A stretch of DNA of 17,464 nucleotides from Burkholderiales bacterium (GCA_005800795.1 SYEN01000488.1:1-17464), one strand, 5' to 3'; shown: positions 1 through 7,749, numbered from the stretch's first letter. The notes: generated by a model from the sequence alone, not told the origin. A program made the numbers and translations.

Positions 1-630
1 CGCCAGCATCGTTTGCATCACACCGTGCGCGTAGGCAACCGTCTGTTTGCCGGCTGCTGGCATGGCGGCGTGCGCATTGTTGACGTCAACGACATTCGCA
101 AGCCCACCACCATCGGCGCTTACAACTATCACCCGCCGATGCCTGAGCCGTCGCATACCTTCATGGGCCTCACCCAAAAAATCAATGGCCGTGACATTGC
201 CGTGGCCATCGACGAAGAAGACCACGTGCACAGCGACGCCGAAGTCGCCAAACGCCGCGGCCGCCCTCACGCGGCACTGTGGACGTTCGACATTACTGAA
301 CCGGCCAACATCAAGCCGATGGGGGTGTTTGAGGTCAGCGAGCTCGAATCACCATGGGCGCGCACCGCACCCGGCCGCTTTGGCGGACATCAGTTTCAGG
401 AGCACTGGAAAGGCGGCGACACGCTGGTATATTGCGCCTGGTTTGCCGGCGGGCTGCGGATTGTTGATGTGGCCGATCCGGCGTCGCCGCAGGAAGTGGG
501 CTGGTACATCCCTGAACCGTGCGGCGGCAAGCCGTGCCCGCAAACCAACGATATCGAGGTGGATGACCGGCGCTTGGTCTACGCTGTCGACCGTTACTGC
601 GGGCTGGATATTCTGGAGTTCAAGCGTTAG
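1..630 (+). CDS. LVIVD-repeat protein, C-terminal part (5' end outside window)
   Basis: The frame is open from the left edge, so this is the last ~209 residues of a longer protein. It carries LVIVD-type beta-propeller-like repeats: 'GGVRIVDVNDIRKPTTIGAY' near the start and 'GGLRIVDVADPASPQEVGWY' near residue 150, with 'YCGLDILEF' at the C-terminus. These repeats usually build a propeller in exported or surface proteins of unknown function. A Cys-rich stretch (EPCGGKPCPQ) precedes the last blade. No signal peptide can be judged because the N-terminus is missing. The gene is convergent with plsY, leaving only 3 bp between the stop codons and no room for a dedicated terminator. The repeat family assignment is fairly firm; the function is unknown. 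Confidence 0.75.
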   Translation, partial: RQHRLHHTVRVGNRLFAGCWHGGVRIVDVNDIRKPTTIGAYNYHPPMPEPSHTFMGLTQKINGRDIAVAIDEEDHVHSDAEVAKRRGRPHAALWTFDITEPANIKPMGVFEVSELESPWARTAPGRFGGHQFQEHWKGGDTLVYCAWFAGGLRIVDVADPASPQEVGWYIPEPCGGKPCPQTNDIEVDDRRLVYAVDRYCGLDILEFKR

Positions 631-633
631 TTC

Positions 634-1257
634 TTAACGCGACGGCGCATCGGGCCTGGCTTTCTGCCCCAGCTTGCTTTCAGTCCCGGCCAGAATGTTC
701 TTGATATTCTGGCGGTGGCGGTAGATCAGCAGTACCGCTACCACGGCCACGCTCGCAAAAAACGGGTGTGCCGCACCAAACAGTAGCCACGTGGCGACAG
801 GCGCGAACAACGCCGAGAGTATCGACGCGAACGATGACATGCGGAAAAACGCCGCAATGATCAACCACGTCGAAATGGCGCCCAGCCCCAGGTAAACGCT
901 AAAACCGAACAGCGCACCCAGCGCGGTCGCCACCCCCTTGCCGCCCTGGAAACGGTGAAACACCGGCAGCATGTGGCCGACAACCGCCAACGCACCTGCC
1001 AACGCCATCGCCAGCGGCGCGGCTTCAGCAGACGAAAAATGCTGCGCCAGCCACACCGGCAGCCAGCCTTTCAACGCATCGCCCAGCAGCGTGAGCACCG
1101 CTGCAGCCTTGTTGCCGGAGCGCAGCACGTTGGTGGCGCCAGGGTTGCCGGAACCATAGGTGCGCGGATCGGGCAGCCGGAACAGCTTGCTGGTGATCAC
1201 GGCAAACGATATGGAGCCGATGAGATATGCCGCGACGGCGAGAATACCTGTGGTCAT
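634..1257 (-). CDS. plsY: Glycerol-3-phosphate acyltransferase PlsY
   Basis: This is the integral membrane enzyme that transfers an acyl group from acyl-phosphate to sn-glycerol-3-phosphate, giving lysophosphatidate, the first step of phospholipid synthesis. Its 207 residues match the family length. Visible family blocks are GSISFA near residue 14, GSGNPGATN near 36, GDALKG near 59, GHMLPVFHRFQGGKGVAT near 93-110, and a C-terminal RHRQNIKNILAGTESK. About five hydrophobic segments lie between them. The ATG at 1255-1257 sits at the conserved N-terminus, but no strong Shine-Dalgarno precedes it. It is divergent from folB, an arrangement I know from betaproteobacterial genomes, and the shared 172-bp gap contains the 36-bp palindromic repeats. 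The C-terminus ends 3 bp from the LVIVD gene. Confidence 0.95.
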   Translation of the reverse strand: MTTGILAVAAYLIGSISFAVITSKLFRLPDPRTYGSGNPGATNVLRSGNKAAAVLTLLGDALKGWLPVWLAQHFSSAEAAPLAMALAGALAVVGHMLPVFHRFQGGKGVATALGALFGFSVYLGLGAISTWLIIAAFFRMSSFASILSALFAPVATWLLFGAAHPFFASVAVVAVLLIYRHRQNIKNILAGTESKLGQKARPDAPSR

Positions 1258-1304
1258 GGGAATTCAACTAGAATCAGTGGGCATTTTAGCTGAAACAAAG
1301 ATTG

Positions 1305-1412
1305 TCTCCTCTCGCGTTTGCGGGAGAGGATATTTTCACATCTCCTCTCGCGTTTGCGGGAGAGTGTATTTTCACATCCCCTCTCCCGCTTGCGGGAGAG
1401 GGAGAACAGCCT
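1305..1412. repeat. Three tandem 36-bp units, each with a REP-like palindrome
   Basis: Units lie at 1305-1340, 1341-1376 and 1377-1412 with no spacers. Units 1 and 2 differ only at two bases (GGA against GTG after the shared GGGAGA). Each contains a hairpin of the form CCTCTC..CG / CGGGAGAGG. In unit 3 the arms CCCTCTCCCGC and GCGGGAGAGGG are perfect 11-bp complements with a TT loop; units 1 and 2 carry a G-for-C mismatch in the left arm. Such CTCTCCCG/CGGGAGAG palindromes are common dispersed REP-type elements in Proteobacteria. The array fills the plsY-folB gap and ends 17 bp before the folB ATG, so it would lie in the folB leader RNA. Confidence 0.9.
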
Positions 1413-1429
1413 TGAAGGCCTCACTCCCG

Positions 1430-1786
1430 ATGGATATCATTTTCATACGCGATTTTCGCCTGAGCATCACCGTCGGCATGTACGACTGGGAGCGCATCGC
1501 GCCACAAACCGTGCAGTTTGATCTGGAAATTGGCATCACCGGCAACCGTGCCGCACAAAGCGACACCATCACCGATACCATCGACTACGCCAAAGTGGTG
1601 CAGCGCATCGAGGAAAGTCTGCGCGACAACAAAATTCAATTAGTGGAAAAACTGGCGGAACACATCGCGCAGCTGGTCACCGGTGAATTCAAGGCGCCGT
1701 GGGTGAAAGTCAGCGTCACGAAATTGGCGGCGCTGAAAAATGTGAAGCAGTTGGGCGTGACCATCGAACGCGGTATACGGGCTTGA
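1430..1786 (+). CDS. folB: Dihydroneopterin aldolase FolB
   Basis: FolB converts 7,8-dihydroneopterin to 6-hydroxymethyl-7,8-dihydropterin and glycolaldehyde in folate synthesis. The 118-residue product has the family's typical length and pattern: N-terminal 'MDIIFIRDFRLSITVGMYDWER', then 'QTVQFDLEIG', 'TDTIDYAKVVQRIEE', 'LVEKLAEHIAQLV' with the catalytic-region Glu, and a C-terminal 'VSVTKLAALKNVKQLGVTIER'. The reading frame stays open upstream to 1160, but that part only translates the palindromic repeats and the plsY antisense. The ATG at 1430 aligns with the conserved N-terminus, with a GGGAGAGGGAGA purine run upstream. It is convergent with the radical SAM gene; the two stops are 34 bp apart, with a copy of the AT-rich motif between them. 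Confidence 0.93.
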   Translation: MDIIFIRDFRLSITVGMYDWERIAPQTVQFDLEIGITGNRAAQSDTITDTIDYAKVVQRIEESLRDNKIQLVEKLAEHIAQLVTGEFKAPWVKVSVTKLAALKNVKQLGVTIERGIRA

Positions 1787-1804
1787 AAGTCGTTTAAAAT
1801 AAAT

Positions 1805-1823
1805 CAATAAAAACAAATACTTA
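1805..1823 (-). repeat. AT-rich 19-bp gene-end motif, copy 1
   Basis: Read on the minus strand this copy is TAAGTATTTGTTTTTATTG, identical to the window consensus, followed by a T-rich tail (ATTTATTTT). It lies between the convergent folB and PA0069-type radical SAM genes, and its first TAA is the stop codon of the radical SAM gene. A bidirectional terminator role would fit, but there is no G+C hairpin. Confidence 0.8.
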
Positions 1824-2930
1824 GAACAGATTCATTTGCCTGCCCGCCGTGGCTGGCAGCCGAAATAACGACGTATCCAATGCGGCATTGCGCATCATCC
1901 GATCACGCGCCTCATACCCGATGCGCCGTTTGGCAATGGCAAACCGTTTGGACAGTAGCTCGGCAAACTCGCCTTGCCCGCGCATGCGGCTGCCGAAATT
2001 CGGATCGTTGTCGCGCCCGCCGCGCAGCTCGTGCACGCGGCTCATCACGTGTTTGGCCTTGAGCGGATAGTGGCGTTCAAGCCAGTCGCGAAACAGCGCC
2101 TTCACTTCGAACGGCAGGCGCAGCATCACATAGCCTGCCTGTGTGGCGCCGGCTGCGTAAGCCGCTTCGAGCACGGCTTCGATTTGGTCATCCGTCAGAA
2201 ACGGAATCACGGGTGCCACCAGCACGCCCACCGGTACGCCGGCCTGCGCCAGGGTGCGTATGGCCGCGATACGGCGCGCGGGCGCAACACAGCGCGGCTC
2301 AAGCCGGCGCGCAATGTCGTGATCCAGATTGTTCACCGAGATAAACACGTTCACCAGACGCCGTTGCGCCATCGGCACCAGAATATCCAGATCGCGTTCA
2401 ACAAGCGCATTCTTGGTGATGATGCCCACCGGCTGATTGAACTCGGCGCACACTTGAAGCACGCCGCGCGTGATGTTCAGCCCACGCTCAGCGGGCTGAT
2501 ACGGATCGGTGTTCGCCCCCAGCGATATCACCTCGCAGCGGTAACCGGGCATCGACAGCTCACGGCGCAGCAGCTCCGCTGCGTTCACCTTGGCGAAAAT
2601 CTGCGTCTCGAAATCCACGCCGGGCGACAGATTGCGATACGCATGCGTGGGTCGCGCATAGCAGTAAATGCAGCCGTGCTCGCAGCCCTGATACGGATTG
2701 ACCGACTGCGTAAACGGCACGTCGGGCGATTGGTTGCGCGAGATGATGCTCGCGGCTTTTTCCTCGGTGACGACTGTTTTTAATGCTCGCCCGTCATCAT
2801 CAGGGTCATGCACCCAGCCATCGTCATAGGCCTCCCGCTCTACTTGCTCGAAGCGTCCTTCGGGATTGATTGCGGCGCCACGCCCTTTTCTGGCATCAAC
2901 ATGCTTACCGGACAGCGTGCGCAGCGTCAT
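1821..2930 (-). CDS. PA0069-family radical SAM protein
   Basis: A 369-residue radical SAM protein of the PA0069/Rv2578c group (related to spore photoproduct lyase-like sequences, COG1533). The cluster motif is CEHGCIYC, with cysteines 83, 87 and 90, inside the typical 'PYQGCEHGCIYCYARPTHAY' context. It is followed by 'GANTDPYQPAE', 'ITKNALVERDLDIL' and 'SVNNLD', all characteristic of this group. The N-terminus 'GRGAAINPEGRFE' and the C-terminal 'DTSLFRLP..GRQMNLF' also fit. It should bind a [4Fe-4S] cluster and SAM in the cytoplasm; the substrate is not known to me. The ATG at 2928-2930 begins 16 bp downstream of the thioesterase stop, so the two are probably co-transcribed. Confidence 0.88.
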   Translation of the reverse strand: MTLRTLSGKHVDARKGRGAAINPEGRFEQVEREAYDDGWVHDPDDDGRALKTVVTEEKAASIISRNQSPDVPFTQSVNPYQGCEHGCIYCYARPTHAYRNLSPGVDFETQIFAKVNAAELLRRELSMPGYRCEVISLGANTDPYQPAERGLNITRGVLQVCAEFNQPVGIITKNALVERDLDILVPMAQRRLVNVFISVNNLDHDIARRLEPRCVAPARRIAAIRTLAQAGVPVGVLVAPVIPFLTDDQIEAVLEAAYAAGATQAGYVMLRLPFEVKALFRDWLERHYPLKAKHVMSRVHELRGGRDNDPNFGSRMRGQGEFAELLSKRFAIAKRRIGYEARDRMMRNAALDTSLFRLPATAGRQMNLF

Positions 2931-2946
2931 CGCTCTATCCCGCGCG

Positions 2947-3957
2947 CTATCCCGCAGGCTTGCTGGCGTGCGCGGTCACCATTTCCATTACGCGCCGGTT
3001 GTTTTTCCCAAATATCTCCGTGCGCACCACCGCCGTCAGCCGTCCGCGATGTACGACCTTCGAGCGCGCGCGAATGCTGCGGCCTTCGCCAGGACTGATG
3101 TACCACGCGGTCACCGAACTCAACATCCAGTTGTCGGGCAGTGCGGCCTCCGCCGTGGCAATGCCGAGCCCCATGGTGACACCGCCCTGCACATGGCCGA
3201 CACGGTTGCCGATGTGCGGGCCGTTTTTCAGCACGCCCGTCGCGGCGTTATCCCGTTTTTGTGTTTTCACGCTGAGAAAGCCTTGAATGAACGACTCGCC
3301 CGTTTGCATGCGCGCGAGGGCGGCATCCGCCACCGTCAGCACTTTGCGCTCGTCGCGCGTGAGCACCTTTTCATCCAATGGCGCCACCGGTGCGTCGCCT
3401 GCCTTGCGCAATTCCATGTTGTACAGCGCAACACCCGGCGGCGGATCAAGGACCATGAACGCACCGGTACCCAGACACACCGGCTTGCCGTTCGCCGTTA
3501 CCGTCACGGTGGTGGCGCCCTGCTTGCTGGTGATGCCCTCGATGTAACCCTGCAAGCGCGATTCGAGTTGCAACGCGCCCGTCATCGGCGCGCCGTTGAA
3601 TTGCAGATTCATTTGCACCGTCGCCAGCCTTGAGTACGGCTGATGGCCCGCGCGCACGTTGGCGGCCATGGCCATGTCGGCAAACACCGCCACCATGGCG
3701 TAGTTGCAATTGCCGCCGGCTTCGGTGACGTGGGGGCCGCCGGGCATGGTCATGCGCACCAGCGGTTCGGTCACTTCCTCGAAGGAAAACTCCAGAAAAT
3801 TGCCGGTGTAGTGATAGCCCGGCGTGCGATTAAGGGCGAGGCCGCGCAGCACGCGCTCGCGAATCAGGGTGGCGTCGTTCAATGGGGTTCTTTGCTGGTT
3901 CGGTAATCTGCAGAAAATGCTGTAGCATTTTACCGCGCCAGCCTGACTTTCGTACAT
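2947..3957 (-). CDS. PaaI-like acyl-CoA thioesterase, tandem hotdog domains
   Basis: The product contains two hotdog folds of the PaaI/acyl-CoA thioesterase type. The first is around residues 75-170, with 'VTEAGGNCNYAMVAVFADMA' and 'LATVQMNLQFNGAPMTGALQ'. The second is around 245-336, with 'GHVQGGVTMGLGIATAEAAL', 'SSVTAWYISPGEG' and 'HRGRLTAVVRTEIFG'. Such proteins hydrolyse acyl-CoA thioesters in the cytoplasm; the substrate cannot be read. The start is uncertain. I chose the ATG at 3957 (336 aa), which has AAGG about 10 bp upstream; a TTG at 3882 lies closer to the conserved region, and the open frame extends to 3999. It sits 51 bp downstream of the cupin gene on the same strand. Confidence 0.72.
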   Translation of the reverse strand: MYESQAGAVKCYSIFCRLPNQQRTPLNDATLIRERVLRGLALNRTPGYHYTGNFLEFSFEEVTEPLVRMTMPGGPHVTEAGGNCNYAMVAVFADMAMAANVRAGHQPYSRLATVQMNLQFNGAPMTGALQLESRLQGYIEGITSKQGATTVTVTANGKPVCLGTGAFMVLDPPPGVALYNMELRKAGDAPVAPLDEKVLTRDERKVLTVADAALARMQTGESFIQGFLSVKTQKRDNAATGVLKNGPHIGNRVGHVQGGVTMGLGIATAEAALPDNWMLSSVTAWYISPGEGRSIRARSKVVHRGRLTAVVRTEIFGKNNRRVMEMVTAHASKPAG

Positions 3958-4008
3958 CACTTGCGCACCTTGCCAGCTTGTCTCGCGTGTGCGCTTCACG
4001 CACCAGGG

Positions 4009-4536
4009 TCAGGCGTAAACGCGATTGATGCCGCTCGTCACGCGATCCGCGCCGACGCCATAGACGTGTATCGTGATTGCCACTTCGTCTGCGCGATTGG
4101 CAATACGGTGAATGCCCGCGCCGGCATCTGCATACGTCACCGAACCTACGCCGCGCATGGCATTGTGACGCTGCACCGGTGCGGCTTGTCCGTTGGCCTT
4201 ATCGAAAAACGATTCTTCGATCTCACCCTTGAACACGCCCACCGCGCACCACGTGTGATGCCCGTGCACCGGACTCTTCTGCCCTGGCGACCAGACGATC
4301 GACAACACCGAGAATCGCCCTGCGGGATCGGCGTGCAGCAGGTGGCGCGCATAGTTCTGATGATTGGCGGTGCGGCGATCGGGCGGCAGCCAGTCATGCT
4401 GCAGCAACGCGCCGAGCAAGGCCTGCTTGACGCGGGATGCGCGCGCCAGCTCACCGGCGTCCAGCGCCAGGGCCACCTGCTCCATCAACGTGGCGGCGGT
4501 GTAGGGTTGCATGGGCGAATAGATTACCGCATTCAC
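4009..4536 (-). CDS. Cysteine dioxygenase-family cupin
   Basis: A 175-residue cupin of the cysteine dioxygenase type I family, which oxidises small thiols such as cysteine or 3-mercaptopropionate to sulfinates using a mononuclear iron. The metal site is visible as 'SPVHGHHTWCAVGVFKGE' (His91 and His93 in an HxH pattern) with a distal His near residue 143 in 'GIHRI'. The family's 'W..G....HxH' spacing is kept. The start is a GTG at 4536, only 3 bp after the DUF2520 stop, which suggests translational coupling; an internal ATG at 4512 is the alternative. Thiol specificity cannot be settled from sequence alone. Confidence 0.82.
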   Translation of the reverse strand: MNAVIYSPMQPYTAATLMEQVALALDAGELARASRVKQALLGALLQHDWLPPDRRTANHQNYARHLLHADPAGRFSVLSIVWSPGQKSPVHGHHTWCAVGVFKGEIEESFFDKANGQAAPVQRHNAMRGVGSVTYADAGAGIHRIANRADEVAITIHVYGVGADRVTSGINRVYA

Positions 4537-4539
4537 GCG

Positions 4540-5418
4540 CTACCCGGCGCCACCGCGCAGCAGATCGTTCAGCGCGTACACTGCCGCCGCATCCACGCCG
4601 CCCTTTTTTTGCGCCAACTCAAGCGCCATCTCCCCCAGCGCCCGATACACCGCCTCGATACGCGGATCCGCCGCCTGTAGCGCCGCCAGCTGCCGCCCCA
4701 CCACCGCATGATCGCCGCGCGCAATCGGCCCGGTGAGCGCTTTTTCGGGGCCAAGCCTGAACACGTTATCCAGTGTCTCGCGCACCAGCGGCTCCATCAT
4801 GGCGCTCGCAGTGGCGCGCGGCAGACCCGCCTTGTCAAAGCATTGCAGGCCGGTTTCCATCAGCGCGGTGAGATAGTTGCACACCATCACGCTGGCGGCG
4901 TGATACAGCGTTTTATGCTGTGCGTCGATGGGTGTTACCCGCGCACCGATGCTTTCGAATGCCGGCTGCAACACAGACAACGCCTGCGATGCACCTTCCA
5001 TCACGCACCAGGTGCCTGCGAAAGTGTCCACCGCCACAGCAGGATCGGCAAAACTTTTTAACGGATGTACGCTGGCAGCAAACGTTCCTGCAGGCAGCAG
5101 GGCGCGCAGCTCGCCCGACGGCGTGGCGCCGCTTAACTGGAACACCGTATCGCCCGGGCGCAGCAGTCCGCTGGCAGCGAGCGCTTTACCGGCAGGCGTA
5201 ATTTCGCTGTCCTGCGTGGCAATCAGCCAAACCTCGGCAGGCGGCATTTCCGGCCAGCGTGTGCAGAGGCGCCCCGCACCGATGAACGCGACGGCCTCGT
5301 GCGCGCTGGCTGCAGAGCGATTCATCACGCACTGGATATCGAACACCCTGAGACGGCGCCATAAGGCAGCCAGCGTGCGTCCAGCGCGTCCGGCGCCGAT
5401 AATGTGAAGCGTTTTCAT
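4540..5418 (-). CDS. Rossmann-like / DUF2520 domain protein
   Basis: 292 residues with an N-terminal NAD(P)-binding Rossmann motif GAGRAG (residues 8-13, 'LHIIGAGRAGRTLAALW'). A C-terminal DUF2520 helical domain follows, with 'SVHPLKSFADP', 'ALYHAASVMVCNYLTALMETG' (here 'TLYHAASVMVCNYLTAL') and a terminal helix bundle. The fold resembles ketopantoate reductase and F420-dependent NADP oxidoreductases, so an oxidoreductase role is likely but the substrate is unknown. The ATG at 5416-5418 directly precedes the Rossmann strand. It is the first gene of a four-gene minus-strand run with short gaps (3, 51 and 16 bp), consistent with one transcript through the cupin, thioesterase and radical SAM genes. 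Confidence 0.86.
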   Translation of the reverse strand: MKTLHIIGAGRAGRTLAALWRRLRVFDIQCVMNRSAASAHEAVAFIGAGRLCTRWPEMPPAEVWLIATQDSEITPAGKALAASGLLRPGDTVFQLSGATPSGELRALLPAGTFAASVHPLKSFADPAVAVDTFAGTWCVMEGASQALSVLQPAFESIGARVTPIDAQHKTLYHAASVMVCNYLTALMETGLQCFDKAGLPRATASAMMEPLVRETLDNVFRLGPEKALTGPIARGDHAVVGRQLAALQAADPRIEAVYRALGEMALELAQKKGGVDAAAVYALNDLLRGGAG

Positions 5419-5463
5419 GGTTGTAAGTGCATCATACTACGCAGCACATATGTACAATTTTAT

Positions 5464-5482
5464 CAATAAAAAAAGATACTTA
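5464..5482 (-). repeat. AT-rich 19-bp gene-end motif, copy 2
   Basis: The minus-strand reading is TAAGTATCTTTTTTTATTG, two mismatches to the consensus. It lies in the 179-bp divergent gap between the DUF2520 gene and the TctC-like gene, the only copy not next to a gene's 3' end. The rest of this gap shows no clear promoter pair or operator; the next bases towards DUF2520 are AT-rich (ATAAAATTGTACATATG) and could hold that gene's promoter. Confidence 0.65.
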
Positions 5483-5597
5483 AATAGATGCCGCCCTTAC
5501 AGGGCCACCACCGGGAACGGGTGCGTTATGCTACGCATTGCCGTGCCCCATACCTATTACCACCGCACGCAGACCATTATTAAACCAAGAGATGATT

Positions 5598-6584
5598 ATG
5601 CAACTGCATCAGCCTTTAAAAATGCTCGCCCTCTCCGCAACACTTGACTTCGTATCAGTACCCACCACGTCAACCGCACAGTTCTACCCCAGCCGCCCCG
5701 TCGAATTGGTGATCCATAGCAACCCCGGTGCCGGGCAGGATGTATTCGGCCGCTTGTTCGCAGAAATCAGCCAGCGCGAAAAGCTGCTGCCGCAGCCCTT
5801 CACCATCGTCAATCGGCCCGGCGGCAGCGGCACGGTGGCATCCACATTCATTAAATCAAAGAAGGGTGATCCGCATTATCTGCTGTCGCTGTCGAGCACC
5901 ATAGTGCTGGCGCTCGCCAACCGGCCCGACAGCACGCTCGGGCTTGATTCCTACACGCCGGTGGCGCTGTTCGGTTTTGATCTGCAATCCATAACGGTGC
6001 CGGTGGACTCCAGGTTCAAAAATTTCAAGGAGCTTGTCGAAGCCGCGAAACAATCACCTGACAGCATCGTCAATGGCATCGCCTCAGCCACCGGCACCGC
6101 GCGCTTTCTCCAGTATCAGATCGAAAAGCTCACCGGCGCAAAATTCAAATACGTGTCGTTCAAGAGCGGCAGCGACGCAATGGCTGCAGCAATGGGTAAA
6201 CACGTCGATGTCACCATGGAAAACGTCAGCGAAGTACTCTCCGGCGTGGAAGCGAAAAAGCTGCGCATCCTCGCGGTACCCGCCGAGCGGCGTCTGGCAA
6301 ATCTGCCTGACGTGCCGACGCTGAAAGAGTTGGGCTTCAATATTCACGTCGGCAGCGGACGCGGCCTGGCCATGCCCCCGGGCGTGCCCAAAGAAACGCT
6401 GGCGGTGATGGAAACTGCCGCCGAACGCGCGCACAAGAGCGCGGCGTGGCGCGACTATGCCAGCAAAAACATGTACGAAAACACCTACCTGAACAGCGCA
6501 CAGCTTGCGCAATATCTCAACCGGCAAATGCCCACCGTCGCCGAGTTCATGGAGTTTATTGGCGCCAGAAAGCCGGCTCAGTAG
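5598..6584 (+). CDS. TctC/Bug-family periplasmic substrate-binding protein
   Basis: This belongs to the tripartite tricarboxylate transporter receptor (TctC, Bug) family, periplasmic proteins that bind carboxylates and other small organic molecules. Diagnostic stretches are 'YPSRPVELVIHSNPGAGQDVFGR', 'FTIVNRPGGSGTVAS', 'VNGIASATGTARFLQYQIEKLTG', 'VDVTMENVSEV' and 'LPDVPTLKELGFN'. An N-terminal signal peptide of about 30 residues is expected, ending near 'STAQFYPSRP', but its hydrophobic core contains an Asp (LALSATLDFVSV). The ATG at 5598 has an AAGAG seven bases upstream; an ATG at 5592 is equally in frame. Its stop is 14 bp before the enolase-superfamily ATG, so the pair forms an operon. 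No TctA/TctB membrane genes are in the window, common for orphan Bug receptors. Confidence 0.9.
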   Translation: MQLHQPLKMLALSATLDFVSVPTTSTAQFYPSRPVELVIHSNPGAGQDVFGRLFAEISQREKLLPQPFTIVNRPGGSGTVASTFIKSKKGDPHYLLSLSSTIVLALANRPDSTLGLDSYTPVALFGFDLQSITVPVDSRFKNFKELVEAAKQSPDSIVNGIASATGTARFLQYQIEKLTGAKFKYVSFKSGSDAMAAAMGKHVDVTMENVSEVLSGVEAKKLRILAVPAERRLANLPDVPTLKELGFNIHVGSGRGLAMPPGVPKETLAVMETAAERAHKSAAWRDYASKNMYENTYLNSAQLAQYLNRQMPTVAEFMEFIGARKPAQ

Positions 6585-6598
6585 TCAACGCCGTGGCC

Positions 6599-7735
6599 AT
6601 GGGCAACCCGGGCAAGATTGCCGCCGTCAACACCCATCCCATCAGCGCGCCATTAAAGCGCGTGCAGCGCACCGCGCATGAATCGCGCGGCGACGTAACG
6701 CTGCTGCTGGTGGAAGTGGTCACCGATGACGGCATCAAGGGCTACGGGCAGGTCAGCAGCACGCCGATGAAGGACATCGACGGCTGGATCAAAAAGCTCA
6801 CGCCGCACGTCATCGGCATGAGCGCGCTGGCGCATGGCGACGTTTGGGAAAAACTTTTTGCGCTGACCTCGCCGCAACCGGGCCAGGGTGCGTTGCCTCG
6901 CAGCGCACGCCCGCAAATCATGGCGGCCATCGGCGGCATCGACATGGCGCTTTGGGACATCAAAGGCAAGGCCGCGGGCATGCCGGTGTATGCGCTGCTC
7001 GGTGCCGAAAACAAGCCGGTGTTCACCTACGGTACCGGCGGCTATTACATCGAAGGTGAAAAACTCACCGCCTGCGCCGATGAACTGGCGGGCTTTGTCG
7101 CCAACGGCTACAAGGCGGTGAAACTCAAAACCGGCGCCGACACGATAGCCAACGAAGTCAAACGTATCGCCGCCACGCGAGCGGCCATCGGACCGGATAT
7201 TTCGCTGATGCTGGATCTGAACGCCGCGTACGATCTGCCCGGCTGCATGGCGTTTGCGCGCGCCGTGGCGCCCTACAATATTTTCTGGCTGGAAGAACCC
7301 CTGCACTGGTATCTGCAGCCGGCCGATTTCGCGCTGCTCGCCAAAGCTACGACGATCCCTTTGGCGCACGGCGAACGCGAACTCACGCGCTTTACCACGC
7401 GCGATTTTCTGACCATCGGCTCGGTGCGCTACGTCATGTTCGACGCCACGCGCGCGGCGGGTTTCACCGAGGCGCTGCGCGTAGCGCACATGGCCGACCA
7501 CGCCGGCGCGATGATCACGCCGCATCACGCACCGGAAATGCATTGCCATCTGGTCGCGGCGTTTCCGCGCACCGGATTCGCTGTGGAATCGCATGGCTCG
7601 CCCGACCGCGATCCGATCTGGCATGGGTTGTTTAGCGACCGTGCACAGGTACGCGACAGCCACGTTTACATGAACGACAAGCCGGGCTTTGGCATCGATA
7701 TCGATTGGGATTACGCGAAAAAGCACGCAGCCTAG
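6599..7735 (+). CDS. Mandelate racemase/muconate lactonizing enzyme (enolase superfamily)
   Basis: 378 residues with a complete enolase-superfamily active site. The KxK motif is in 'YKAVKLKTG', and the metal ligands are in 'LMLDLNAAY' (Asp), 'FWLEEPL' (Glu) and 'PLAHGERE' (Glu). A Asp/His dyad of mandelate-racemase type appears as 'MFDATRAAG' and 'ITPHHAPEMH'. These enzymes abstract a proton alpha to a carboxylate, performing racemisation, dehydration or cycloisomerisation with Mg2+. Which of these applies is not visible; the KxK and D-H pair favour the mandelate racemase or acid sugar dehydratase side. The open frame extends upstream into tctC, but the ATG at 6599 (or GTG at 6593) is the sensible start. 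Linkage to the receptor suggests that it acts on the imported hydroxy-acid. Confidence 0.9.
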   Translation: MGNPGKIAAVNTHPISAPLKRVQRTAHESRGDVTLLLVEVVTDDGIKGYGQVSSTPMKDIDGWIKKLTPHVIGMSALAHGDVWEKLFALTSPQPGQGALPRSARPQIMAAIGGIDMALWDIKGKAAGMPVYALLGAENKPVFTYGTGGYYIEGEKLTACADELAGFVANGYKAVKLKTGADTIANEVKRIAATRAAIGPDISLMLDLNAAYDLPGCMAFARAVAPYNIFWLEEPLHWYLQPADFALLAKATTIPLAHGERELTRFTTRDFLTIGSVRYVMFDATRAAGFTEALRVAHMADHAGAMITPHHAPEMHCHLVAAFPRTGFAVESHGSPDRDPIWHGLFSDRAQVRDSHVYMNDKPGFGIDIDWDYAKKHAA

Positions 7736-7749
7736 CTATAAAAATTATT

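Noticed and set aside
1305..1412. Possible small CRISPR array
   Set aside because: The three 36-bp units are contiguous with no spacers and are themselves palindromic REP-type sequences; no cas genes are present.
1160..1429. N-terminal extension of FolB
   Set aside because: The extra 90 codons translate plsY antisense and the tandem palindromes; FolB homologues begin at the ATG at 1430.
1803..1823. IHF site explanation for the AT-rich motif
   Set aside because: Copies 1, 2 and 4 contain a WATCAA-like half, but the required TTR at the right spacing is missing and copies 3, 5 and 6 lack the WATCAA half.
1974..2783. 269-codon plus-strand frame opposite the PA0069-type gene
   Set aside because: Low-information His/Arg/Gln-rich translation; shadow of the conserved minus-strand gene.
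6653..7726. 357-codon open frame on the minus strand, antisense to the enolase-superfamily gene
   Set aside because: Arg/His/Gln/Val-rich composition typical of antisense frames in GC-rich DNA; the plus strand encodes a fully recognisable enzyme with its active site.
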